Source: Pollutimonas subterranea | Lineage (GTDB): Bacteria > Pseudomonadota > Gammaproteobacteria > Burkholderiales > Burkholderiaceae_B | Assembly: GCF_002849655.1 (NCBI RefSeq) | Contig: NZ_PDNW01000016.1 | Location: forward strand, 31,012 to 95,011 | Length of the DNA stretch: 64,000 nt | Reading direction: 5' to 3' | Shown here: positions 8,517 through 17,967 of the stretch, one piece after another | Layout: every line of letters starts with the position of its first letter | Numbering within the stretch: the first letter of the stretch is position 1 | Notes under the pieces: model-generated | Told to the model about the DNA's origin: nothing | The model's database searches: none | What the model saw: the letters and a program-made list of their open reading frames with translations, nothing else | Made by a program: the position numbers and the translations under genes

Positions 8517-9746
8517 ATGCTAAATACCCTCTGGCTCGCCTTTTTCGTCATCGCCGCCCTCTCAGGGCTATATCAATGGATAGCCCTGGACGACGCCGAG
8601 GTCTTTTCACGCATCGTACTCAGCCTGTTCGATATGGCGGAGCTCTCGGTGCAATTGATGATTCTTCTGTTTGGCACCCTCGCTCTATGGCTGGGCTTCC
8701 TACGCATCGCCGAAGCGGCAGGACTTATCGAAATGTTGGGACGCCTGCTCGGGCCGCTTTTCCGCCGGCTCATGCCTGGCGTCCCGGCGGGGCATCCAGC
8801 GCTGGGCCTGATCACCCTGAACTTTGCCGCCAATGGGCTCGGACTGGATAATGCCGCGACGCCCATCGGCCTGCGCGCCATGCGCGAGCTCCAGACACTG
8901 AACCCCGATCCGAAATCGGCCACCAATGCGCAGATCCTGTTCCTGGTGCTGAATTCCTCGTCACTGACCCTGCTGCCCGTCACGATCTTCATGTACCGGG
9001 CCCAGCAAGGGGCGCCTGACCCAACCATGGTATTCCTGCCGATATTGCTGGCTACGACGGCGTCATCGCTGGTGGGCCTCCTTGCCGTGGCCTTCATGCA
9101 AAGGCTCAAACTCTACGACCCTGTCGTCCTGGCGTGGGGAGCGGCGCTGGCCCTTGCCATCGGCAGCCTGATGGCATTGCTGGCCAGCTTGAGCAGTGCG
9201 GCGCTCAGCGCCACCTCGTCACTCATGGGCAATCTCACCCTGTTTGGCATCATCATGATCTTCTTGCTGGTGGGGGCACGCAAGAAAGTCCCGGTGTACG
9301 AGTGCTTTGTCGAAGGCGCAAAGGAAGGTTTCGAAATCTCGAAAAACCTGCTGCCTTACCTTGTCGCGATGTTGTGCGCGATTGGCGTGCTGCGGGCGTC
9401 CGGCGCTCTTGACGCCCTGCTCGACAGCATCCGGTGGCTCGTGCAGCTTGCCGGAATGGACGGCCGCTTTGTCGACGCACTGCCCACGGCCATCGTCAAG
9501 CCCTTTTCGGGCAGCGCGGCGCGCGGCATGCTCATCGAGACCATGCAGCATTTTGGCGTCGACAGCTTTCCGGCGCTGTTGGCGGCCACCGTCCAGGGAA
9601 GCACGGAGACCACTTTCTATGTACTGGCGGTCTATTTTGGCGCGGTAGGCATCCAGCGAGCCCGCCACGCCGTAGGATGCGCGCTTGTTGCCGACCTGGC
9701 CGGCGTACTGGCATCGATAGGCGTTTGCTACTGGTTTTTCGGATGA
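8517..9746 (+). CDS. Fused SpmA/SpmB-like nucleoside-recognition (Gate) membrane protein
   Basis: A 409-residue polytopic inner-membrane protein. The N-terminal half matches SpmA (FAANGLGLDNAATPIGLRAM, then LFLVLNSSSLTLLP) and the C-terminal half matches SpmB (GFEISKNLLPYLVAMLCAIG, then KPFSGSAARGM and QGSTETTFYVLAVYFG). In Bacillus and Clostridium these are two separate spore-maturation proteins; in non-sporulating proteobacteria a fused form is common and its transport role is not settled. Both halves carry the Gate-domain signature. It starts 51 bases after the helicase gene and is convergent with rsmA, with six bases between stops. Confidence 0.85.
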   Translation: MLNTLWLAFFVIAALSGLYQWIALDDAEVFSRIVLSLFDMAELSVQLMILLFGTLALWLGFLRIAEAAGLIEMLGRLLGPLFRRLMPGVPAGHPALGLITLNFAANGLGLDNAATPIGLRAMRELQTLNPDPKSATNAQILFLVLNSSSLTLLPVTIFMYRAQQGAPDPTMVFLPILLATTASSLVGLLAVAFMQRLKLYDPVVLAWGAALALAIGSLMALLASLSSAALSATSSLMGNLTLFGIIMIFLLVGARKKVPVYECFVEGAKEGFEISKNLLPYLVAMLCAIGVLRASGALDALLDSIRWLVQLAGMDGRFVDALPTAIVKPFSGSAARGMLIETMQHFGVDSFPALLAATVQGSTETTFYVLAVYFGAVGIQRARHAVGCALVADLAGVLASIGVCYWFFG

Positions 9747-9752
9747 TCCCGA

Positions 9753-10538
9753 TCAGGCCTTGAGGGCGCCTGCAGCCAGCAGGCTGTCGGACAATGCAAT
9801 GAACTGTTCGACTGAAAGCTCCTCAGCCCGGGACGTAGGCAAAATACCCAACCCTTCCCAATCGATTAATTCAGACCAGTCATTCAATGAGCGACGCAAC
9901 ATCTTGCGACGCTGCGTGAACGCCCGCACGACCAGCTTTTCGAATGCGTTCTGGCTCTGGGGCCTGAGACGCGATTCCGGCAATGGCGCCATCCGTACGA
10001 CTGCCGACACCACACGCGGCGGTGGATCGAAAGCCTCCGGCGGCACGTCGAACAGCTTGCTCATGCTGTAGCGCGACTGCAGCATGACGGACAAGCGCCC
10101 GTAATCGCCGGACCCGGGCGCAGCGACCATGCGGTCGATGACTTCGCGCTGCAGCATGAAATGCTGGTCCACGACATGGTCGGCATACCCGATAAGGTGG
10201 AACAACAAGGGACTTGAAATGTTGTACGGCAGGTTGCCGACGATACGCAGTCGCGTTCCCAGCATACCGAAGTCAACCTGCAAGGCATCACCTTCCACCA
10301 CGGTAAGCCTTTCTTCCGGGTACTGACGACGCAAGCGCGCAGCCAGGTCGCGATCGATCTCCACCGCGGTCAAGTGATCCAGCGACTGCAATAACGGTTT
10401 GGTCAGGGCGGATAGCCCTGGACCAATTTCAATGACCGTGTCACCGCGTTGCGGGGCAATTCCGCGCACTATCGAATCTATGATCCCTTCGTCGACCAGG
10501 AAGTTCTGGCCAAACCGCTTACGTGCTTGATGAGCCAT
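9753..10538 (-). CDS. rsmA: 16S rRNA dimethyladenosine transferase
   Basis: RsmA (KsgA) dimethylates two adjacent adenines in helix 45 of 16S rRNA during small-subunit maturation. The 261 residues show QNFLVD at the N-terminus, the S-adenosylmethionine loop [12 protein letters not shown], the acidic AVEIDRDL, the catalytic [11 protein letters not shown] and the C-terminal rRNA-binding helical domain with [13 protein letters not shown]. Length matches the family. It starts six bases after surA, in the conserved lptD-surA-rsmA order. pdxA, which sits between surA and rsmA in E. coli, is absent here. Confidence 0.97.
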   Translation of the reverse strand: MAHQARKRFGQNFLVDEGIIDSIVRGIAPQRGDTVIEIGPGLSALTKPLLQSLDHLTAVEIDRDLAARLRRQYPEERLTVVEGDALQVDFGMLGTRLRIVGNLPYNISSPLLFHLIGYADHVVDQHFMLQREVIDRMVAAPGSGDYGRLSVMLQSRYSMSKLFDVPPEAFDPPPRVVSAVVRMAPLPESRLRPQSQNAFEKLVVRAFTQRRKMLRRSLNDWSELIDWEGLGILPTSRAEELSVEQFIALSDSLLAAGALKA

Positions 10539-10544
10539 AAATGA

Positions 10545-12056
10545 TTAACGACGGTTCCGGTTCGATTGAGGGTCAAGGCGATTGTCGATAAAGGCCTGAC
10601 TACGCAGCTGGCTGAGCCAGTCTTCGAAGGCCGGTTCGATCCGGCGCTGGAACAGGACCTGGCGAGCCTGCATGCGCTTGAATTCGTTTTCCATGTTCTT
10701 TGTGCGGCGTTCCAGCACCTGGATAAGATGCCAGCCAAACTGGGATTTCACCGGCTCGCTGATCTGGCCGGGTTCGAGCGCATTCATGGCCTGCTCGAAT
10801 GCAGGTACCGTTTCGCCTGGCGTCAACCAACCCAGGTCGCCGCCTTGCGGAGCCGTCACATCTTCGGATGAGCGTTTGGCAAGGTCTTCGAACTTCTCGC
10901 CATTGACGATACGCTGACGCAATTGTTTCAAGCGTGTCTCCGCCTTTTCGTCCGACATGACCTGGGAGCTTTTGATCAGGATGTGGCGGGCATGCGTCTG
11001 CGTGACCATCATCGGTCCCTGGGCCTGCTGTTGTGCCTGCGGAGCCACAGGAGCGGGACCGGGAGCCGGCGCACGTGGCGCCGTGGCGCCGCCTTGTGAT
11101 GCCTGCCCTCGAGTAAGGACCTTCAGGATATGGAACCCATTGCCGCTTTGGATGATGGCACTGGTTTCACCCGCCTTCAAATTCTCGGTAGCCTGCAGGA
11201 ACAGATCGGGCCAGCCTTCAGCGGGCCGTACGCCAAGCTCACCGCCGCTGAGTGCCTCGGGGCCATCGGACGACGAGGCCGCAATGCCCGCAAAATCAGC
11301 ACCGCCGCGAACACGAGCCAGGATGCTTTCGGCTTTCTTGCGAAGTTCCTGTACCTGTGACGACGAAGCGCCTTCAGGAACGGCTACCAGTATTTGGGCC
11401 AAGCCGAGGACTCGCGGCCCGCTCTGCTGTACCGGTGCGGCCTGCTGAGGCTGTTGCGCCCGTGGATCTTGGGCGGCAGACGGCAATTGGTTGCCCTGCG
11501 TCTTCAAAAATGCGTCGATTTCAGCATCGGAGATGACGATAGTGCTGTCCACCGCGCGCTGGCGCAAGAGATCCATGCGCACCTCTTTGCGCAAGTTGTC
11601 CATGTAGGCGTCCCAGGAGACACCGGATTTCTCGATTTCCTGGCGCAGCTGCGCCACACTGATCTTGTTGCGGCCGGCAACCGTCTGGACGGCCTGCTGG
11701 ACCTGTGCGTCGGAAACCTTGATTCCCAGCCGATCAGCCTCCTGGCGCTCGACCTCTTCGGTAATCATGCGCTGAAGCACCTGCTTCTGCAGAATGGAAA
11801 AATCGGGCACTGGTATCTTCTGGCGCTGCAGTTGCTGTTGCGCCGCTCGCGCTTCGGCATTGACTTGCTGCAGCGTGATCACTTGTTGATTCACGACGGC
11901 GGCAATGCTGTCGACGAACTGTTGCGACTGTTGCGCGGGGGCGGGTTCGGTTTTATTGCCCCCCGGTTTGGCAGCTACAGCAATGCCCGACGATGTTACG
12001 CCCAGGATTGGAATCAAAATGGACGCTAGCCGGCGCTTAGCATGCACACTACGCAT
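10545..12056 (-). CDS. surA: Periplasmic chaperone / peptidyl-prolyl isomerase SurA
   Basis: SurA escorts unfolded outer-membrane proteins through the periplasm. The 503-residue product has a basic start and hydrophobic signal segment (about 8-28), a SurA N-terminal chaperone domain (VDSIAAVVNQQVITLQQV, about 48-170) and two parvulin domains (about 213-320 and 355-460). At 503 residues it is longer than E. coli SurA (428), mostly through Gln/Pro/Ala-rich linkers at about 185-212 and 320-350. Its ATG overlaps the lptD TAA by one base, so the pair is translationally coupled. LptD is itself a known SurA client. Confidence 0.96.
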   Translation of the reverse strand: MRSVHAKRRLASILIPILGVTSSGIAVAAKPGGNKTEPAPAQQSQQFVDSIAAVVNQQVITLQQVNAEARAAQQQLQRQKIPVPDFSILQKQVLQRMITEEVERQEADRLGIKVSDAQVQQAVQTVAGRNKISVAQLRQEIEKSGVSWDAYMDNLRKEVRMDLLRQRAVDSTIVISDAEIDAFLKTQGNQLPSAAQDPRAQQPQQAAPVQQSGPRVLGLAQILVAVPEGASSSQVQELRKKAESILARVRGGADFAGIAASSSDGPEALSGGELGVRPAEGWPDLFLQATENLKAGETSAIIQSGNGFHILKVLTRGQASQGGATAPRAPAPGPAPVAPQAQQQAQGPMMVTQTHARHILIKSSQVMSDEKAETRLKQLRQRIVNGEKFEDLAKRSSEDVTAPQGGDLGWLTPGETVPAFEQAMNALEPGQISEPVKSQFGWHLIQVLERRTKNMENEFKRMQARQVLFQRRIEPAFEDWLSQLRSQAFIDNRLDPQSNRNRR

Positions 12057-14437
12057 TATTCATACCTCTCGAAGGTGGTTTTTTCGGGTATTGGTGGGGT
12101 GATGGTTCTATAGCCGGCGATCCGTTCACTTAGCAGGCGCATGGGATCCGTGCCCAGGGAACCGAGGCCCGAGAGTTCCAGCTGGAAGAAAAGCGCGGTG
12201 TTGACGTCTTCCCTTGAAACCGCATAACGCTGCATGACCACGCGACCTACCCAACAGCAATCGCCCTTGTATTCAAGTCCAAAGATCGACTGGGTGTTGC
12301 GCTTTTCCTGCAAGGAATAGTCGTAACGCCCCAACGCGTACACTTTACTGGTTATCGGCCATTGGCCAGTAACGCTGACCTGTTCTTTACTGCTGTCCAT
12401 GTATCCTGGAAGATTGCGGACCTCGGGCTCGGCGACTTGCGCCGGATCACGCTGATATCGATATGAAGCGGCGAGCATCGCGAGGCGTTTGGGCTCCCAT
12501 CGGAAGCCCGCCGTCATGCGGTTGCGATCATTGGAGTCCGGGTTGTATTGTGCGTCGAATCGCACGTCCAGCGTGTCGGTCAATGCCGCGTTGACGCCAA
12601 CGAGATAATCGGATTTGTTGTTGGTGCGTTTCTTGTCGCCAGGATTCAAGGTAACCAGCTGATCCTCGAAATAAACACGTTGCGCCGCCGACAGCGACAA
12701 ACGCTCGAATCCCGACTCTTCATCGAGCCAGCGCGTGGTGAGGCCCAGCGTCAGCTGGTTCGCGTTTGCGATCCGGTCCCAGCCGCCACTGAATATATTT
12801 TCGTCGAAAGCCTGCGCGAAGTTGAAATCAGCGTAATAGGTATCGAACACAGGGATCTGGGATTGGTCGCGATACGGCACGCGCAAATAGTACAAGCGTG
12901 GTTCAAGCGTTTGTATGGAGTCATTGCCGAACAGTGTGGTCTCGCGCTCGAAGGTCATGCCGGAATCGATCGACATGATGGGAAGCACCCGGGATTGCGT
13001 GTCCGGCCTGCCCGCATACTGCGGCAGTTGGCCGGCGTACCAGTCGGTACTGTATTGGCTAAGATGCATCCCGACCTTGGGTGTTACGTACCAGCCGGCG
13101 CGCACGACGGGGTAGGACACCGTCGTATACGAAGAAAAGCGGGTTCCGTTCGGTGCGATGCGTTGGTCTTTGAAGTTGCTGTATCGCTCAATGTCGCCCT
13201 TATAGAAAGGCATCATGAACCGGGTTGCATAGTTTTCAGACTGAACGTCGAAGCCGCCCCAGTTATACCGTGCGCCCCGCACGTAGAGTTCGGGCAGCTT
13301 GTTGTACTGCGGCGCGAGGTAACTGGCGGTGCGATCCTGAAGCGTCTGGTAGGTATAGGCGTATAACGACGCGTTGAAATACTTGTACCCACTCCAGTTC
13401 AATCCGGCGCTACTGGGCAAATAAGTATTGGAGGCTTCGTTAAGGCCCAGCGATGAGAAGTCCCGGAAATAATCATCGTCCGACACGCGGCGTATGTCGA
13501 ACGACGCGCTCAATCCGCCACCCAGATTGTGACCATGCTGCCAGGAGTAGTACCAGCGATTTCGATCGGCTTCCTGGTCATTGGCCAGGTAGGTGCCGGC
13601 CAGCTGGCCGCTGTACCTGCTTCCCAAATAACGGAATTCGCCGCCCAATTGCAAACCGCGCTTGGCCATATACCGCGGAGTGATCGTTGCATCGTAGTTC
13701 GGTGCAATATTGAAGTAATACGGAAGCGAAAACTCCGGCCCGCCGCTGGTGGATGTTCCGTAAGTCGGGACCAGGAAGCCCGATTTGCGCTCCTTGCGTA
13801 TGGGGAAGGTGAGGAACGGCGAATAAAGGATGGGCACGCCTTTGAAGTAAAGCACGCCATTGCGCGCCGTACCTTCGTTCTCGTCAAAAAGCAGATCGAC
13901 CCGCGAGGACTTGATAAACCAGGACGGATCCGGACACGGGCAACCCGAATACGTGACCGTATCAAGCCGCATATGGTTGCGGCTAAGGATATCGGCTTTT
14001 ACTGCTTTACCCGCGCCTCCGGTGGCGCCCAGCCAGAAATTGGGATCGTTGACTTCACCGGTTTCGCTATTGATGTTGTAGTTGATCTCCGGGCCTTCCA
14101 CAATGCTCGCGTCCCGCATGACGAGACCGTTGCCGCGCACCCGGACCTGGCCGGTAGACCGCTGGTAGTCGATGGAATCGCCCTTTACGACCGAGTCGAT
14201 ACGGCGAACTTCGGCATTGCCCGTAAGCGTTACCAGGCCGTCCTCATCGGACTCCATCTTGTCGCCGATAAGAAACGATGTAATTTCGTTGTCGTCGATA
14301 TTCCCATGGACTTGCAGGCTCGGAGCCACGCGCAACTCCTGCAGGGGTGACATGTCGACATCCGACCCAGGCTGCTGTGCCTGCGTCGTCGATACGCCGC
14401 CCATAGCTAGAAAAATTGCCCACCAAACCAAACGCAC
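12056..14437 (-). CDS. lptD: LPS-assembly outer-membrane protein LptD
   Basis: LptD forms the outer-membrane LPS translocon with LptE. The product is 793 residues: signal peptide 1-20 (cleavage after TQA), periplasmic OstA-type beta-jellyroll (about 50-160) and a C-terminal beta-barrel rich in alternating aromatic strands, ending near position 770. Cysteines are C166 and C168 (GCPCPDP) and C727-C728 (GDCCW). The C-terminal pair matches the E. coli C724-C725 pair, but an equivalent of N-terminal C31 is not seen. The start is GTG at 14437 with GAGGA 10-14 bases upstream. It heads an lptD-surA-rsmA operon and is divergent from amgK-murU. Confidence 0.96.
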   Translation of the reverse strand: MRLVWWAIFLAMGGVSTTQAQQPGSDVDMSPLQELRVAPSLQVHGNIDDNEITSFLIGDKMESDEDGLVTLTGNAEVRRIDSVVKGDSIDYQRSTGQVRVRGNGLVMRDASIVEGPEINYNINSETGEVNDPNFWLGATGGAGKAVKADILSRNHMRLDTVTYSGCPCPDPSWFIKSSRVDLLFDENEGTARNGVLYFKGVPILYSPFLTFPIRKERKSGFLVPTYGTSTSGGPEFSLPYYFNIAPNYDATITPRYMAKRGLQLGGEFRYLGSRYSGQLAGTYLANDQEADRNRWYYSWQHGHNLGGGLSASFDIRRVSDDDYFRDFSSLGLNEASNTYLPSSAGLNWSGYKYFNASLYAYTYQTLQDRTASYLAPQYNKLPELYVRGARYNWGGFDVQSENYATRFMMPFYKGDIERYSNFKDQRIAPNGTRFSSYTTVSYPVVRAGWYVTPKVGMHLSQYSTDWYAGQLPQYAGRPDTQSRVLPIMSIDSGMTFERETTLFGNDSIQTLEPRLYYLRVPYRDQSQIPVFDTYYADFNFAQAFDENIFSGGWDRIANANQLTLGLTTRWLDEESGFERLSLSAAQRVYFEDQLVTLNPGDKKRTNNKSDYLVGVNAALTDTLDVRFDAQYNPDSNDRNRMTAGFRWEPKRLAMLAASYRYQRDPAQVAEPEVRNLPGYMDSSKEQVSVTGQWPITSKVYALGRYDYSLQEKRNTQSIFGLEYKGDCCWVGRVVMQRYAVSREDVNTALFFQLELSGLGSLGTDPMRLLSERIAGYRTITPPIPEKTTFERYE

Positions 14438-14577
14438 GCGTATTTCGTCCTCGAGAAAAACTGACTATATTTTGGCACAGCTGCCGACCCGTATTGATTG
14501 GCGACCCGGTATTATAGAGAAGCTGGCGCGTACGTGGTTCACAATACAGCCTGGCGACGCACATTCAACCGCTTACC

Positions 14578-15624
14578 ATGGAAAACCTGATCTTGAACTC
14601 CAGTGCTGAATCCCGATTGCCCATACTGAAAAACTGGCTCGCCCGCATCGCCGGCGACCATCGACTGGACCTTGCCAGCCTGGAACCGGCCTCCAGCGAC
14701 GCCAGCTTTCGGCGCTACTACCGACTCAACACCGCCACCGGCACGGCCATCGTCATGGATGCACCTCCGCAACAGGAAGACTGCCGACCCTTCATCCATG
14801 TAACAGGCCTGCTCGCACAGGCAGGCCTTAATGTACCAGCGGTACTGGCCCAGGACCTGCAGCAGGGCTTTCTGCTGCTGACCGACCTGGGCGAGCAAAC
14901 CTATTATCAGGCAATCAAGTCAGGCCTGGACGATACCCGCTTGCAACAGCTGTATCGCGATGCAATCGCCGCGCTGGTGCGCATGCAACATGCCAGTACG
15001 CAAGGCCTGCCGCACTACGATGCCCAACGCCTCTCACAGGAACTCGCTGTCTTTCCAGAATGGTATGCGCAACGCCATTGCCAGGTCCAGCTTGACGAAG
15101 CCGAGCAATCCGTACTGAATACCGCCTTTGCCGCCCTGATTCACGATAACACCAGTCAGCCCGGTGTCCTGGTGCACCGCGATTTCCACTCACCGAACCT
15201 GATGGTGGGGCTAGCGGCCCACAACCCTGGCATCATCGATTATCAGGATGCACTTGTCGGCGCGCTGACCTATGACATTGCTTCGCTGGTCATGGATGCG
15301 CGCACCACCTGGGAAGAGCCGCAGCAATTGGACTGGGCGATACGGTACTGGGAAGCCGCACGCGCCGCCGGCTTACCCGTACCAGCCGATTTTGCCGACT
15401 TCCATCGCGCCTACGAATGGATGGGACTCCAACGAAACCTGCGCATCCTCGGTGTGTTTGCTCGCCTCGCCTATCGAGACGACAAGCCTCATTACCTCGA
15501 TCACATACCCCGCGTAAATGCCTACGTGCGCCAGGTCGCCGGGCGCTACAGCGTCTTTCGCCCGCTTATCCGGCTGCTCGACAAACTCGACGGCCGGCAA
15601 GTGACAACCGGGTATACGTTCTGA
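14578..15624 (+). CDS. amgK: N-acetylmuramate/N-acetylglucosamine anomeric kinase AmgK
   Basis: A 348-residue kinase of the aminoglycoside-phosphotransferase fold. AmgK phosphorylates the anomeric carbon of MurNAc in the recycling route that bypasses de novo UDP-MurNAc synthesis and its fosfomycin-sensitive MurA step. SSDASFRRYYRL lies near the N-terminus, the catalytic loop is VHRDFHSPNLMV (HxDxxxxN) and the Mg-binding DYQDAL follows. Its location next to lptD and directly before murU is the arrangement known from Pseudomonas and many betaproteobacteria. Its TGA shares one base with the murU ATG. Confidence 0.93.
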   Translation: MENLILNSSAESRLPILKNWLARIAGDHRLDLASLEPASSDASFRRYYRLNTATGTAIVMDAPPQQEDCRPFIHVTGLLAQAGLNVPAVLAQDLQQGFLLLTDLGEQTYYQAIKSGLDDTRLQQLYRDAIAALVRMQHASTQGLPHYDAQRLSQELAVFPEWYAQRHCQVQLDEAEQSVLNTAFAALIHDNTSQPGVLVHRDFHSPNLMVGLAAHNPGIIDYQDALVGALTYDIASLVMDARTTWEEPQQLDWAIRYWEAARAAGLPVPADFADFHRAYEWMGLQRNLRILGVFARLAYRDDKPHYLDHIPRVNAYVRQVAGRYSVFRPLIRLLDKLDGRQVTTGYTF

Positions 15625-16313
15625 TGCGGGCCATGATCCTGGCGGCCGGCCGGGGAGAACGGATGCGCCCACTGACCGATCACGTGCCCAAGCCGTTGCT
15701 CCAGGTTGCAGGCAAGCCGCTCATTGTGTGGCACATCGAAAGGCTGGTGACAGCCGGCATCACCGAAATCGTGGTGAACCTGTGCTGGCTGGGCGAGCAA
15801 ATAGAACAAACGCTGGGCGATGGCGCCCGATACGGTGCACGCATCAGCTACTCGCCTGAACCCCAAGCCCTGGAGACGGCCGGCGGCATTGCCCAGGCCC
15901 TGCCCCATTTCGAAGGGCAGCCGTTTCTTGTCGTAAACGGCGATGTCTGGTGCGACTGGAACCCGGCCGACGCCGCGCAGCGTGTGGCCAGCCTGGCCAC
16001 CGATACATTGGCATGGCTGATGCTGGTCGATAACCCGGCCCAGCATCCTGAAGGCGATTTCCAATTGCAAGACTCCGGCCTGGTCAGCGACGCGGGCACA
16101 CAGGACGGCGCCGTCACGCTAACCTTCTCGGGTATCGGCATCTACCGCCCCGCGCTGTTTCACGAGATTGCCGAGCACCAGCCGGCACCATTGGCACCGC
16201 TGCTCAGAAAGGCGATGGCCGCCGGCAAAGTGATAGGCAGTCATTACCAGGGGCAGTGGACAGACGTCGGAACGCCACAGCGCCTGATGCAGTTGGACAC
16301 AGCCATGCGCTAG
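15624..16313 (+). CDS. murU: N-acetylmuramate alpha-1-phosphate uridylyltransferase MurU
   Basis: A 229-residue nucleotidyltransferase that makes UDP-MurNAc from MurNAc-1-phosphate and UTP, the last step of the AmgK-MurU recycling route. The signature AAGRGERMRPLT is at residues 6-17, with KPLLQVAGKPLI after it and NGDVWCDW for metal binding. I chose ATG 15624, overlapping the amgK stop by one base; the longer in-frame upstream stretch reads through amgK in another frame. A phosphatase partner (MupP) is not in the window. Confidence 0.93.
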   Translation: MRAMILAAGRGERMRPLTDHVPKPLLQVAGKPLIVWHIERLVTAGITEIVVNLCWLGEQIEQTLGDGARYGARISYSPEPQALETAGGIAQALPHFEGQPFLVVNGDVWCDWNPADAAQRVASLATDTLAWLMLVDNPAQHPEGDFQLQDSGLVSDAGTQDGAVTLTFSGIGIYRPALFHEIAEHQPAPLAPLLRKAMAAGKVIGSHYQGQWTDVGTPQRLMQLDTAMR

Positions 16314-16495
16314 CGGTTGGTGGCGCTGCACGCTACACTGTTTCAATTCAGAAAAAACGAATGTATCTGGAACTATCAATACGAAAGCAACATCGACAAT
16401 TGCCGGCAGGCAATGCACGATGCACTATGCTTGAAGGTTTTTCGGCAATGGACCGTGTTGTTTTCCATTGTCCTGCAATACAGGAATAACTCCCC

Positions 16496-17197
16496 ATGTT
16501 CGGATCGTCCAAACGCCGTGTCTTTCAACCTACGGCCTACGGCAACACCCGCCGCTCGCGCCGCATACCCCGATGGGTCGTGCTGATGCTGTCTGGCATT
16601 GTGCTGGGAGCGGGCGGCCTGCTGTTTCTTCAGAAAAGCTACGGCCCAACCCGGCTCACCGTCGAACAGTCCGAACAACTGCACTACGACCTGAACAGCA
16701 GCAACATGGACAAGCAGCGCCTGCAATCGCAATTCAACCAACAGGCGCACGACCTCAAGCAAAAGACGACAACCGTTGCAGATCAGGCGACACAGTTGAA
16801 GCAGGCCCAGGAACAAGTCACCAAGCTGACGGCCGAAGTTCAATTATTTGCCGACGCCATGCCGCCAGATCCGCGAGGCACGTCGCCCGGCATCCGCGCA
16901 GCGTCTTTCCGCAGCGAAGACGGGCAGCTCCACTACCAGATACTCGTCATGCAGGACAAAGGCAAGACCCAGGCTTTTACTGGCGAAGTGGAACTGGTGG
17001 TTGCGGGACGCTACGCCAACCGCAAATCGGGCAACATCGACCTGCCGCCGTTCCCTATCGAATTGGAACAGTACAGCCATGTAGGCGGCGCGGCCGCCTT
17101 GCCTGAAGGCTTCACGCCGCGCCAGGTGACTATAAAAATCACCGAGCAAGGTTCAAAAAAATTGAGTGCCACACGCACGATACGTGTCGCATCCTGA
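16496..17197 (+). CDS. Coiled-coil single-pass membrane protein (DUF6776-like)
   Basis: A 233-residue protein with a basic N-terminus (SKRRVFQPTAYGNTRRSRR), one transmembrane helix at about 27-46, a Gln/Lys-rich coiled coil at about 55-115 and a C-terminal beta-rich domain (VVAGRYANRKSGNIDLPPFP and on). The pattern fits the DUF6776 family, whose function I do not know. The positive-inside rule puts the N-terminus in the cytoplasm and the rest in the periplasm. AGGAA twelve bases before the ATG is the ribosome site. The 182 bases upstream, after murU, contain no other gene I can support. Confidence 0.7.
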   Translation: MFGSSKRRVFQPTAYGNTRRSRRIPRWVVLMLSGIVLGAGGLLFLQKSYGPTRLTVEQSEQLHYDLNSSNMDKQRLQSQFNQQAHDLKQKTTTVADQATQLKQAQEQVTKLTAEVQLFADAMPPDPRGTSPGIRAASFRSEDGQLHYQILVMQDKGKTQAFTGEVELVVAGRYANRKSGNIDLPPFPIELEQYSHVGGAAALPEGFTPRQVTIKITEQGSKKLSATRTIRVAS

Positions 17198-17220
17198 ACG
17201 CTAATCCAATACTTGGCTAC

Positions 17221-17245
17221 GGCGTAAGGCAACGAGCCTTACGCC
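17221..17245. repeat. Hairpin at convergent stop codons
   Basis: GGCGTAAGG and CCTTACGCC form a perfect nine-base stem with a seven-base loop. It covers the glnQ stop codon and lies 23 bases after the stop of the coiled-coil protein gene. It may help end transcripts or protect 3' ends of both convergent genes, but neither strand has a T-tract, so I do not call it an intrinsic terminator. Confidence 0.5.
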
Positions 17246-17967
17246 ACGTGCTGCAGGAATTCCTTCAGCCGCTGGCTGGGTGGATTGCTTAGCAGTTCAG
17301 CGGGCGGGCCATCTTCGGCTATTTTTCCGCCGTCGATGAAAATAAGGCGGCTGCCGACTTTACGGGCAAACTCCATTTCGTGGGTGACCACGATCATGGT
17401 CATGCCCTCTTCCGCGACATCCTGCATGACCTTCAGCACTTCATGGCGCAGTTCTGGATCGAGTGCGGACGTGGGTTCGTCGAACAGCATCAGCTGAGGC
17501 CGGATAGCGAGCGCACGGGCAATGGCCACCCGCTGTTGCTGGCCGCCGGAGAGCTCGCCCGGATAGTGGTTGACCTTCTCTTCCAGCCCGACCTTGCCAA
17601 GCAGGGCGATGGCCTCTTCCTTGGCTTGCCGGCGTGCGCTACCCCGGGTATGGACCGGACCAAACATGACGTTTTCCAGCGCTGTAAGCTGGGGGAAAAG
17701 ATTGAACTGCTGGAACACCATTCCGGCTTCACGGCGCAGTTCGCGAACCTGGGCGCCACTGCCCCGCACACTGAGCCCATTGACGGTGATATCGCCTTCT
17801 TCAATCGTTTCCAGCACATTGATGCAACGCAACAGGGTCGACTTCCCTGAACCGGACGGGCCAACCACCACCACGACTTCGCCCTTTTCAATGGTCAGGT
17901 CAATGCCGTTGAGTACCGTGGTCGGTCCGAAGCGCTTGACGACATTTTTGAACTCGACGATGCTCAT
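17239..17967 (-). CDS. glnQ: Glutamine-type amino-acid ABC transporter ATPase
   Basis: The 242-residue ATP-binding subunit of a polar amino-acid importer. Walker A is [12 protein letters not shown], the Q-loop is [11 protein letters not shown], the signature is [15 protein letters not shown], Walker B is [12 protein letters not shown] and the switch His is in [11 protein letters not shown] 17967 ([14 protein letters not shown]) overlaps the permease stop by four bases, so the two are translationally coupled; the in-frame extension to 18054 lies in permease coding sequence. High similarity in pattern to GlnQ, but glutamate or another amino acid cannot be excluded as substrate. Confidence 0.93.
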   Translation of the reverse strand: MSIVEFKNVVKRFGPTTVLNGIDLTIEKGEVVVVVGPSGSGKSTLLRCINVLETIEEGDITVNGLSVRGSGAQVRELRREAGMVFQQFNLFPQLTALENVMFGPVHTRGSARRQAKEEAIALLGKVGLEEKVNHYPGELSGGQQQRVAIARALAIRPQLMLFDEPTSALDPELRHEVLKVMQDVAEEGMTMIVVTHEMEFARKVGSRLIFIDGGKIAEDGPPAELLSNPPSQRLKEFLQHVA

